From: SAR324 cluster bacterium
GTDB lineage: Bacteria; SAR324; NAC60-12
DNA length: 64,000 nucleotides
Direction: 5' to 3'
Assembly: GCA_015231885.1 (NCBI GenBank)
Contig: JADGAT010000011.1
Span: 1-64,000, forward strand
This document shows positions 1-7,068 of this stretch, in pieces. Made by a program: the position numbers and the translations under genes. The first letter of the stretch is position 1. Each line of letters opens with the position of its first letter. The notes under the pieces are model-generated. The model was not told the DNA's origin, ran no database searches, and saw nothing but the letters and a program-made list of their open reading frames with translations.

Positions 1-262
1 TAATTCTATTCTTGTGACCAATAATGAAAAGGAGTTCAGGAGAATTCCTGAATTAAAAATTGAAAATTGGGTAAACTCGCAAAATTGAAGCTTTCAATTG
101 ATGGTATAAAAACAGTATAAAAGTGGCTTGTCAACGCTACTTCAAGGTGTTAATATTATTAGTAACGGTTAAATTTAACTAAAGATATCAGGCAGTAAAG
201 CATACACTACCTGAATAAAGGTACTGGTCCTTCTAGGAGGTTCGACTCCCGCCACCTCCACC
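1..262 (+). ncRNA. ssrA: tmRNA 3' portion (probable, cut by window edge)
   Basis: The segment ends with a tRNA-like 3' end: TTCGACT loop, acceptor strand CCACCTCC and an encoded ACCA at 241-262. Upstream, AAGCAT with CTACC (about 198-211) resembles the conserved TAAGCATGTAG region near the 3' end of tmRNA. Several short hairpins precede it (for example TTCAGGA/TCCTGAA around 36-53 and AAGTGGC/GCTACTT around 120-142), as expected of tmRNA pseudoknot regions. The tag reading frame and 5' half would lie before base 1. The T stem 5' strand (AGGAGG) pairs poorly with CCCGCC, so this copy may be a rearranged remnant. Call rests on the 3' end and length only. Confidence 0.5.
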
Positions 263-267
263 ATTTC
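240..267 (+). repeat. Direct repeat, putative att site (left)
   Basis: These 28 bases match 2155-2182 with a single mismatch (C243 versus T2158). The repeat starts in the T loop of the tmRNA-like gene and runs through the CCA end into the following TTTC. Duplication of a tRNA or tmRNA 3' end on both sides of an integrase gene is the standard footprint of site-specific integration. Confidence 0.7.
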
Positions 268-554
268 GACCTCTCTATCTGTTATACTTATTTATACTTT
301 TTTATAATTATAACAATATCTTAGAGACTGAAATTTTTTAAATTCGATTTTCTGGATATACTCAAAAATACTAGCAAGTTTTCTGTTCTTGCTGACCACC
401 TCGCTGACCAAATACTGTAGCAAAGCCGCAAGGAGGGTCATTCGTTCTTTCCCCCTACCTATCATTTTTTTGAGTTTAGATAAACAATTGGTGTATGAAG
501 GATGGTGCCGAAGAAGGAGATCGTTAAGCAAAATTATTTACTCTTACAACAGGC

Positions 555-1280
555 TTGCTTGAGGAATATCAAATCACTCGCTCAGAAGAAGACTCACCCT
601 TCCGTAAAGGAGAAAAAACCGCTCCTGCTACAATCAATAAAGAACTGCAATGCCTAAGAGCCACACTTAATAAAGGGGTGGATTACAAAAAGATCTCTTC
701 TAATCCAATTTCCACACTACCACAACTCAAAGAAGATAACTTGAGGGATCGAGCCATCTCGTACGAAGAGTTTGAAGCATTCTTGCCTCACCTTCCTCAA
801 TATATGCAAAACATTACTCTGATGAGCTATTGGCTGGGAATGAGACAGGGAGAAGTGATAAACTTGCCCTGGAATAATGTGGATTTGAAAAATAGAGTCA
901 TTACCTTGTCAGCAAAAGAAACAAAAGAAGGAAATAAAAAAGTAATTCCTATTGTTGATGCTGTGATTCCAATGCTGCGATAAATCCCAAGAAGTCTACA
1001 CTCCGCACGGGTATTCTTAAAAAACGGAAAGTTTTTTAACTATGATGGCAACAGCAAACGATATTGAGAAAAAGCCTGCACAGAGTCAGGAATTAAAGAT
1101 TTTACCTTCCATGATCTTCGCCATACAGCAATCACAAGAATGGTTATTGAGGGCTACCCTGTGAGTTTTATCATGGAAATGACAGGACATACCAATTTCA
1201 ACACTCATAGTCGGTATTGCAATTTGAATCAAGAAAGCATGTGGGAGATTATTGAAAGGCATCAAAAACAATTAAAATAA
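555..1280 (+). pseudogene. Tyrosine recombinase (phage-type integrase), broken
   Basis: One reading frame spans this interval but is interrupted by TAA at 981-983 and TGA at 1065-1067. The first part holds the end of the core-binding domain and the Arg I box (GMRQGEV), followed by the beta-hairpin Lys region. After the stops the frame resumes with HDLRHTAIT (Arg II), MTGHT (His III) and SRYCN, whose Tyr would be the nucleophile. The N-terminus is missing: a stop lies at 525-527 and the only early start is TTG. Both stops sit between the Arg I and Arg II boxes, so no active protein is expected without readthrough. It lies between the two 28-bp repeats and was presumably the integrase of that element. 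Confidence 0.85.
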
Positions 1281-1376
1281 TGAGCGATCTCTGTTTTCTT
1301 TTCTTTTATTTGCGAATTTTTGATATCATCTGAAGAAATAATATCTTTCAATATAAAGCAAAAATAAGGATGCACC

Positions 1377-1601
1377 ATGCAAGCAATACGAAAAATAATT
1401 AACCTCGAAAATCTAAGGCGAGTCATTGATATACCGAAAGATTTCAATTACTCCAAGGTGGAAATCCTTATCCTTCCTGTGGAAGATGAGTCAAGAGAAG
1501 CCGAGGTAGGTTTTGATCCTGAAGAGTTCTATGGTGTTAGTCACATTAAAAATGTAGAGGGTGCTATTCAGGAGATGAGAAACGAATGGGATCGGCTATG
1601 A
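1377..1601 (+). CDS. VapB-like antitoxin
   Basis: A 74-residue protein preceded by an AAGGA ribosome binding site and overlapping the following PIN-domain gene by ATGA at 1598-1601. Its N-terminus (AIRKIINLENLRRVIDIPKDF) resembles the short beta-strand DNA-binding part of small antitoxins, and its C-terminus (about residues 55-74, ending NEWDRL) is the acidic helical tail that would wrap the toxin. By analogy with VapBC modules it should neutralise the toxin and repress the operon. The exact antitoxin family is not certain; the role is inferred mainly from the partner and the coupling. Confidence 0.7.
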   Translation: MQAIRKIINLENLRRVIDIPKDFNYSKVEILILPVEDESREAEVGFDPEEFYGVSHIKNVEGAIQEMRNEWDRL

Positions 1602-1978
1602 GTTATCTTATTGATACGAATATTTTAATCTATTTTTTTAATGGTTCACTGGCAGAAGAATCCAGGAAGAGAGTGACCGAGATGATGAAGCAGGCATTCC
1701 ATGTTTCAATCATTTCGAAGATGGAATTTCTTGGCTTTGATCGTTTTAGTGTTGAAGAACGCCAGAAAGCAGGAATGTTTCTTAGCAATGCTAGGGTTCT
1801 TGGGTTGGAGGATGCTATTGTAGATCGTGTGATTCAGATGAAACAAGAAAAGAAAATTAAACTTCCTGATGCGGTTATTGCCGCGACAGCTATCCATCAT
1901 GACCTGACTATTGTGACCCGAAACAGTAAAGATTTTAAAGGATTGGAGCTTTCAGTTTATAATCCGTTTCCTGAGTAA
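1598..1978 (+). CDS. VapC-like PIN-domain toxin ribonuclease
   Basis: A PIN-domain protein of 126 residues. It opens with SYLIDTNILIYFF, where the first Asp is the metal-binding acid typical of VapC. A second acid lies in SKMEFLGF, and the C-terminal half has LPDAVIAATAIHHDLTIVTRN followed by KDF, giving the remaining acidic residues. The ATG at 1598 is chosen over an upstream in-frame ATG because it gives the canonical VapC N-terminus and a 4-base ATGA overlap with the antitoxin. VapC toxins cleave tRNA or rRNA; the target here is unknown. Location inside the integrative element suggests a stabilisation function. Confidence 0.85.
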   Translation: MSYLIDTNILIYFFNGSLAEESRKRVTEMMKQAFHVSIISKMEFLGFDRFSVEERQKAGMFLSNARVLGLEDAIVDRVIQMKQEKKIKLPDAVIAATAIHHDLTIVTRNSKDFKGLELSVYNPFPE

Positions 1979-2154
1979 GCTCATGAGGACAAATGAAGAT
2001 GGAGAATTGGAAGAAGAAGTCCACAGAGCTACTCAATAATGCAGCAAATGAATGCTAAGAAAATGGAAGAAATTAGGAGCAAGTTTTCTCCAGTGGCTGC
2101 CCACCTGGCTGCCCAAGGCACATCAATCCCTTTAAAATCAGTCAAAGGACATGG

Positions 2155-2182
2155 GTTTGACTCCCGCCACCTCCACCATTTC
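2155..2182 (+). repeat. Direct repeat, putative att site (right)
   Basis: Second copy of the tmRNA-3'-end repeat (one mismatch to 240-267). Here the preceding bases are GGACATGGG, which pair better with CTCCC than the left copy does and resemble the usual GGACGCGGG of tmRNA. It marks the right end of the roughly 1.9-kb element containing the dead integrase and the toxin-antitoxin pair. Confidence 0.7.
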
Positions 2183-2531
2183 TTGAATTTACCTCTAGTT
2201 ACTTCATTATACTTTATCCTTTAAATTACAAGGAAATGCGGGGATTTTCATCCCTTTTTGCATTCATGCAATTTACTGCATTTTACCCCTCAAATAATGG
2301 CACTTGCCCCTATGCGCCCACCTAAATATTTATTGAATTGTTTAGGTTCTGTTGGCATTTCAAAAAAGGTTAAATCCGACCAGGCTCCTCTTAGACATTA
2401 TGATTGGAATGGAGCTGTAAGCTTGGATGAAAAGTAAAATTATGAGCGATTATCAACCCACTTAAAATATCAGCTGAATAGGAGATTCCTCAAGGAACCA
2501 GAGTATGAATATGAGGGTGGAAGTTCAGAAC
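2183..2531. other. Intergenic stretch with no recognised gene
   Basis: Apart from the terminator-like hairpin at 2241-2259 no gene is seen. Short frames here lack ribosome binding sites and recognisable products. The base composition matches the neighbours. Confidence 0.5.
2241..2259 (+). terminator. Intrinsic terminator candidate
   Basis: GGGAT, loop TTTC, ATCCC, followed directly by five T. It lies about 60 bases beyond the right repeat and could end transcription coming from the tmRNA side or from the toxin-antitoxin pair. The stem is only 5 bp. Confidence 0.45.
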
Positions 2532-3665
2532 TCAAAGGAAAGAACGGCATTCGACAACATGTTTACCATGCCGGATCTGATAGGGGTCCTGTATCATCGG
2601 GCTGAGAAGATAGTTATTGCCATCAGGGTATATGTTTCGAAACGCATTCAGAGCTTTGGGAGAAAAATTATCAGGATTGATTTTACATTCAACCGTATCA
2701 ACACGATTACCAGGCTTCTTAATGACAAAATCTATTTCTCTTTGTGATTTATCACGCCAATAGTACAGGTTGTTATTTATCTCGTTAACCCGAAGCTCAT
2801 CTAGTACAAGGTGCTCCCACATAATTCCTCTGTCTTCGTCTCGTATCTTTTCCCATCCCTTCACAAAAGTGACAAACCCTGTATCAAAAGCATAACACTT
2901 TGGGCGTCGGGTAATTTCCCTTTTTCCTCCTCCATGAAAAGGTGGTAATAAGTACACTGCATGAGCAATACTCATTGCTTCTACATGAGCAGTAACTGTT
3001 GGGCGGCTCAATCTACTGGCTTTAGCCAGTTGCGTATAGTCTATAAGGCCAGCGCTTTGAAGCATCATCAAGTGGAGAATCTTAAGAAATCCAGAGCGGT
3101 TTCTTATACCAAATAATTCCTGGATATCCCTGGCATAAAAACTATCCATCCATTCAGAAAAAAATGACCTATCCTTGTCTTTTGAAAGCAAGGATTCAGG
3201 CAGTCCTCCATGAAGTATACGGTGATCAAGATCTTTAATATCAAAATCTTTTATACACTCGCTCCACAAGACTGGGGGGAGAAATATCATTTCTTTTCTC
3301 CCGGTGAGACTGTCTCTAAATTTTTTAGTTGCCGCAAGTGTGGAGGAGCCAGTTGCCAGGATATTAAGGTTGGGATACGTGTCTGCCGCTATTTTCAGAA
3401 CACGGCTTGGATCATCTAAGCGATGAATCTCATCAAAAACGACAATGTTTTCTTTTTTTAACCCATTATAAAACAATTCTGGATCACTCAACTGACGTAC
3501 AACGGAAGGCAGATCACAGTTTAAATAAACGACATCACTGAGCATCCTCGATAACGTCGTTTTGCCAACTCTGCGCACACCAGAAAGCCATACAATGGAA
3601 CGCTGTTTCCATGCTTGTTTAACACGTTGTATCCAATAGTCTCTTTTAATCATGTCTGAAACCAT
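2532..3665 (-). CDS. AAA ATPase with DUF4143-type C-terminal domain
   Basis: A 377-residue protein with the AAA_14/DUF4143 arrangement. Walker A is GVRRVGKTT (about residues 29-37), Walker B is IVVFDEIHRL (about 93-102), and sensor-like ATGSST follows near 127. A winged-helix-like stretch (LSRPTVTAHVEAM) sits near 220-235. The C-terminus has REIDFVIKK and VECK, a pattern seen in the nuclease-like part of this family. Such ATPases are common and often mobile; their cellular role is poorly defined. Two starts are possible, ATG at 3665 or at 3653; the first lies inside a perfect inverted repeat. Neither has a clear Shine-Dalgarno sequence. A likely promoter is described separately. Confidence 0.85.
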   Translation of the reverse strand: MVSDMIKRDYWIQRVKQAWKQRSIVWLSGVRRVGKTTLSRMLSDVVYLNCDLPSVVRQLSDPELFYNGLKKENIVVFDEIHRLDDPSRVLKIAADTYPNLNILATGSSTLAATKKFRDSLTGRKEMIFLPPVLWSECIKDFDIKDLDHRILHGGLPESLLSKDKDRSFFSEWMDSFYARDIQELFGIRNRSGFLKILHLMMLQSAGLIDYTQLAKASRLSRPTVTAHVEAMSIAHAVYLLPPFHGGGKREITRRPKCYAFDTGFVTFVKGWEKIRDEDRGIMWEHLVLDELRVNEINNNLYYWRDKSQREIDFVIKKPGNRVDTVECKINPDNFSPKALNAFRNIYPDGNNYLLSPMIQDPYQIRHGKHVVECRSFL

Positions 3666-3706
3666 ACTTTACATTGAGTCGTCTATATGTAAAGTATGGT
3701 TTCAGA
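3655..3706. repeat. Perfect 20-bp inverted repeat over the ATPase start
   Basis: Arms 3655-3674 and 3687-3706 are exact reverse complements with a 12-base spacer. The left arm contains the first start codon of the ATPase (3663-3665) and its next two codons; the right arm contains its likely -10 box. It could be an operator at DNA level or a leader hairpin hiding the start codon in RNA. Confidence 0.9.
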
Positions 3707-3719
3707 TTTTAAAAGTCAA
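3691..3719 (-). promoter_or_regulatory. Likely sigma-70 promoter of the ATPase gene
   Basis: Read on the minus strand, TTGACT (3714-3719) is followed after 17 bases by TACTTT (3691-3696). The -35 matches the consensus at five of six bases, the -10 at three. Transcription would begin near 3684, in the loop of the inverted repeat, giving a very short leader. A repressor bound to the palindrome would cover the -10 box. Confidence 0.5.
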
Positions 3720-3740
3720 ATTTACTTTTAAAGGAACATG

Positions 3741-3768
3741 AAAACCTCCCTCGGCCAAGGGAGGCTTT
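3741..3768 (-). terminator. Intrinsic terminator after the FG-GAP lipoprotein gene
   Basis: CCTCCCT (3745-3751) pairs with AGGGAGG (3758-3764) around a 6-base loop; on the minus strand the stem is followed by four T. It separates the lipoprotein gene from the ATPase promoter. Confidence 0.7.
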
Positions 3769-3797
3769 CACGGGATTTCAATATGTTTTATTGGAGT

Positions 3798-5024
3798 CTA
3801 TAGGTTTTCATACCAGGCGATTTTGTTGTCATCTTGTGACGCCGAAAGTACATCCACATCGCCATCGCCATCCACATCAGCTGCAAAGATGGTCACGACC
3901 GTAAGGGCCTCTGTATTGATCGTCTGCATCGTAAAGTTTTGCAACCCATCATTTTCAAACCAAACAACATTGCTTTCCTGAGCATTTGCAATGACATCCA
4001 TGTCATTATCGCCATCAATGTCAGCAGCATAGACGGAGCGGACACTTTTGGCATCTGCGGTAATGATGTGAGTCGTGAAGCTCCCAGAACCATCGTTTTC
4101 GTACCAAGCCACTTTGCCGTCCGCGGTTGATCCCGAAAGGGCATCAATATCGCCATCGGCATCCAGGTCAATTGCATACACAGAACGCGCATCATCGGCA
4201 TCCGTCGTAATGGTATGGGCCGTGAAATTTTGAGCCCCATCGTTTTCGTACCAGGCAATCTTATCGTCATTCCATGAAGCCGAGAGCACATCCACATCAC
4301 CGTCTTTATCCAGATCAGCGGCCTGTACCGCTTTAGCTAAATCGGCATCCGTCGAAATGATATGAGTCGTGAAATTTTGCCCCCCATCATTTTCGTACCA
4401 GGCAATTTTTTTATCTTCTTGTGACGCCGACAACACATCGTTGTCTCCGTCGCCATCCACGTCCGCTACAAATACGGAATGTGCCTTATCCGCATCTGTG
4501 GCAATGCTGTGGGCTGTAAAATTTTGAGCCCCATCGTTTTCATACCAGGCAATCTTATCATCCTTTGTGGAAGCCGAAAGTGCATCCATGTCTCCATCAC
4601 CATCAAGGTCTGCTGCATGTACTGCATGAGCACCACGAGCATTTACTGAAATAGTAGCTGCCGTAAAATTCTGGGAGCCATCGTTTTGGTACCAGGCAAT
4701 AGTATTGTCATCGGCTGAAGCCGAGAGCACATCCATATCCCCATCGCCATCCATATCGGCAGCATAAACAAAGCGAGCTCCTGTTGCATCAGTAGTAATG
4801 GTATGGGCCGTAAATGGACGATCTGTGACAGCATCACTTGTATCTGAAGAAGTGTCATTTTGCATGTTCTGTGTACCGGAAAAACCACTTCCCGCAGAAC
4901 CGCTGCCGGAGGAATTATTAGAGGATCCTCCCCCTCCGCCGCCTCCACCACAAGCAGGGATGATCAAGGATAAAACAGCCATTATTATAACTAACCATAA
5001 ATTTATTTTTTTAAAGATTTTCAT
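3798..5024 (-). CDS. Lipoprotein with seven FG-GAP/VCBS-type repeats
   Basis: A 408-residue exported protein. A basic start and hydrophobic stretch end in LIIPAC, giving a lipid-modified Cys25, followed by eight glycines and a Ser/Gly-rich linker to about residue 65. The rest is seven repeats of about 48 residues, each with a DxDGDGDxDVLSAS calcium-binding loop and an IAWYENDG strand, as in FG-GAP beta-propellers. Seven such units fit one closed propeller. A strong AAGGAGG site precedes the ATG. It should sit at the outer membrane or cell surface and bind calcium; the ligand is unknown. Repeat six has diverged most (DGDNDMDVIANAQ). Confidence 0.85.
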   Translation of the reverse strand: MKIFKKINLWLVIIMAVLSLIIPACGGGGGGGGSSNNSSGSGSAGSGFSGTQNMQNDTSSDTSDAVTDRPFTAHTITTDATGARFVYAADMDGDGDMDVLSASADDNTIAWYQNDGSQNFTAATISVNARGAHAVHAADLDGDGDMDALSASTKDDKIAWYENDGAQNFTAHSIATDADKAHSVFVADVDGDGDNDVLSASQEDKKIAWYENDGGQNFTTHIISTDADLAKAVQAADLDKDGDVDVLSASWNDDKIAWYENDGAQNFTAHTITTDADDARSVYAIDLDADGDIDALSGSTADGKVAWYENDGSGSFTTHIITADAKSVRSVYAADIDGDNDMDVIANAQESNVVWFENDGLQNFTMQTINTEALTVVTIFAADVDGDGDVDVLSASQDDNKIAWYENL

Positions 5025-5262
5025 ATTCCTCCTTCAAAAGAATCGAGCCTAATAAATTTTTTATAGAGTCACATTGACTGTAAATTGTTTCCGAAGATAC
5101 GAATTTTATTGAAACCAAACGCTTCAACTGACAATTTAGGAAACATCATCAAATTAACAATAGCCAAGACAACATGTCGAGCTTTTTAAGACAAGCCACA
5201 CCTGATGTATTGCAAGCCATGTCAATTCATGGCTGGTATATCTACTGTTCACTAAAATTGAG

Positions 5263-5601
5263 TCAGTTCCACCTGCTCCGTGTCATGTTCCAAATATTCA
5301 TGGGATTTTCCCCTGCTTTTTCAGCAATTTCAATGATCCTCATGTCAGGTGTTGCCTGTATATTTGTTTTTTTGGCAATTTGTTCAATAGCCTCATCCAT
5401 CGCAATACCAGCATCACGACATACATGCTCTAAAGTCATTCGCCCTAAGCCGTCAGGAGCCATTGTTCCCGCACCTGGATAACTTTTTGCAGCTGTATTC
5501 ATTTTGGCCTTTTCCGTCAACAGAGCTACTATTGCCTGGGGAGAGGTATTGTTGGTACTGGAAAGATCTTTCAGGCTGATGACAGTGGAATCATGCTTCA
5601 A
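5263..5601 (-). CDS. Hypothetical protein, C-terminus like the DUF4405 tail
   Basis: A protein of about 112 residues whose second half (GLGRMTLEHVCRDAGI, then IQATPDMRIIEIAEKAGENPMNIW) resembles the short C-terminal domain found after the membrane helices of DUF4405 proteins. No membrane helices are present. The frame stays open upstream to about 5680 without an ATG, where it runs into a transposase fragment. This suggests that a mobile element replaced the N-terminal part, so the gene may be a truncated remnant. The ATG at 5599-5601 has no good ribosome binding site. Confidence 0.45.
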   Translation of the reverse strand: MKHDSTVISLKDLSSTNNTSPQAIVALLTEKAKMNTAAKSYPGAGTMAPDGLGRMTLEHVCRDAGIAMDEAIEQIAKKTNIQATPDMRIIEIAEKAGENPMNIWNMTRSRWN

Positions 5602-5632
5602 TGCGATTTGTTGAAAGGGACGATAAGAGTCC

Positions 5633-5891
5633 TCAAAGGCTTGAGCAGAAGCAGCATTGAATTCGCGAGATGCGGAGACCTCCTAAACGTACTCGGGCAT
5701 AGTGAGAGCAGCGAGTGAAGTTTGAACCGCCAGAACAATGCGATTTATGGAAAAACTGAAAACCAATGGAAAAGACATAAGCAACGACAAATTCAAGAAA
5801 TGCTGAACCATCCTCTATTACAATGATAATAGGTTGATTCATCTTGGAAATCAACGTGGACTGTGCGATTGTGACGTTTCGTTTTTTTCAT
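5633..5891 (-). pseudogene. Transposase N-terminal fragment, frameshifted
   Basis: An ATG at 5889-5891 follows GAAAGGAGGTAGCCCG and begins MKKTKRHNRTVHVDFQ, a typical lysine/arginine-rich start. After about 25 codons it runs to a stop, while a second frame continues with EDGSAFLEFVVAYVFSIGFQ and then SHYARVRLGGLRISRIQC, a zinc-finger-like start that I recall from insertion-sequence transposases. One frameshift around 5815-5825 would join the two frames. No catalytic domain follows; the sequence passes into the DUF4405-like tail. The transposase family assignment is from memory of the motif and is tentative. Confidence 0.45.
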
Positions 5892-5894
5892 CGG

Positions 5895-5928
5895 GCTACC
5901 TCCTTTCTCGTTGTTAGGTGGAGGTAGC
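5895..5928. promoter_or_regulatory. Hairpin sequestering the transposase ribosome binding site
   Basis: GCTACCTCC (5895-5903) and GGAGGTAGC (5920-5928) are perfect inverted repeats. On the minus strand the second arm carries the AGGAGG site of the transposase fragment, so the mRNA hairpin would hide it. Hidden translation starts are a known way for insertion sequences to limit transposition. On the plus strand the stem is followed by TTTT and could act as a weak terminator. Confidence 0.5.
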
Positions 5929-6051
5929 TTTTCTCTAATTTGAAGAAAAATGAAAAGACTTTTAAGACTTGATAATTATTGATGCTGGACCCAACCACTT
6001 AATCCGGGAGAATCAGCGAAAAGGCCCCCCCTTTAGAAAAAATATCGTCTA

Positions 6052-7068
6052 TTGTTACCGTCAAGCCATCGATCATTTTTTTCAGAAATTTACGATTTAT
6101 TGAAAGAGATTCCTGATTATCGTAAGAGTTCTCACTACGAATTGTTTGAGGTTTTATTCAATACGTTATTATTCACATGGTTTTGTATGGTTATCGAAAA
6201 TGCCATCTTATTTGCTCATGATGGTCTGGTAAAAACAAGGGATACACTGTATTTCCACTACCAAAAATATCTATGGGATTTATCGCATCCAACAAACAAT
6301 CCCAAAGACTGTGAGCACCAACGTCGTGTGGAGCATCGTATTCAATTACAGGATTTGAACACACCTCCTTCCCAGCAGCTTCCAGGAAAGTACATACTAG
6401 GTATTGCCCCTTTTGCCGCCAATCATTATCATTTTATTGCGGATTTGGCAGCTTGTTTAGCAACAGCCCCAAAATGGCCAGTTCTCTTACCAGAAAATAT
6501 GCCGAAGCACTACGTGGAATTTCTGCACTTGTGTCATTTTCCGACACGCTTTCTGTACCCACAGATCTATGAGGTCGAAAACCTTCTTATTCCTCCCTAC
6601 CAGGAATGGAATGCAAAAAAAATAGCAAGCATTCAAGAGTGGTTTGCACAAAATATCCCTAGTTTACCATCCAGCCATCCTTCACAAAAAGTATATATTT
6701 CCCGAAAACTTTCTCAAAAACGGCACCTGCGCAATGAAGAAGAGTTTTGGCCTGACCTGGAAAAGTATGGGTTTGAAAAGTTTTATCTGGAACACATGTC
6801 CATCGCCCATCAAGTACAATTGATGCGAAACACCTCTCATCTGATCGCCCCTCATGGAGGTGGGTTGATCAATCTTATTTTCAGTTCCAGCGATACAAAA
6901 ATCCTGGAAATTCGTCCAATTTTAAGCAGCGGGCAATTCTGCTACGGACAATTATTTTCTCATGGCTGGGCACATTATCAATACCTGGTTCCTTCACAAA
7001 AAGCTCATTTTCTGATGCCTGTTGCTGAATTGAGGATCATTTTACGACAGTGGTTTGGCAATTTTTAA
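6052..7068 (+). CDS. GT61-like (DUF563) glycosyltransferase
   Basis: A protein of up to 338 residues. The C-terminal half has the DUF563/GT61 signature: KVYISRK, then RNEEEFWPDLEKYGFEKFYLEHMSIAHQVQLMRN, then LIAPHGGGLINLIF and a closing KILEIRP. These enzymes transfer sugars (xylose or GlcNAc in plants and animals) and in bacteria usually sit in surface polysaccharide synthesis. The start is doubtful: a stop at 6034-6036 limits it, TTG at 6052 is the first start codon and no clear ribosome binding site is seen; ATG at 6187 is an alternative. Its 3' end overlaps the convergent Hsp70 gene by 27 bases. Confidence 0.75.
   Translation: MLPSSHRSFFSEIYDLLKEIPDYRKSSHYELFEVLFNTLLFTWFCMVIENAILFAHDGLVKTRDTLYFHYQKYLWDLSHPTNNPKDCEHQRRVEHRIQLQDLNTPPSQQLPGKYILGIAPFAANHYHFIADLAACLATAPKWPVLLPENMPKHYVEFLHLCHFPTRFLYPQIYEVENLLIPPYQEWNAKKIASIQEWFAQNIPSLPSSHPSQKVYISRKLSQKRHLRNEEEFWPDLEKYGFEKFYLEHMSIAHQVQLMRNTSHLIAPHGGGLINLIFSSSDTKILEIRPILSSGQFCYGQLFSHGWAHYQYLVPSQKAHFLMPVAELRIILRQWFGNF

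Noticed and set aside
2039-2224. Short frame of 61 codons spanning the right repeat
   Set aside because: It reads through the tRNA-like CCA end, has no ribosome binding site and no recognisable product.
3810-4830. Regular direct repeats resembling a CRISPR array
   Set aside because: The repeats are about 147 bp, diverged and fully coding for FG-GAP units; no spacers or cas genes exist in the window.
5215-5234. Hairpin AGCCATG/CATGGCT downstream of the DUF4405-like gene
   Set aside because: No T run follows on either strand, so it was not called a terminator.
7042-7068. 27-base overlap of the GT61-like and Hsp70 genes read as a sign of a false gene
   Set aside because: Both proteins keep family motifs; the overlap concerns only the 3' ends and is a plain convergent overlap.
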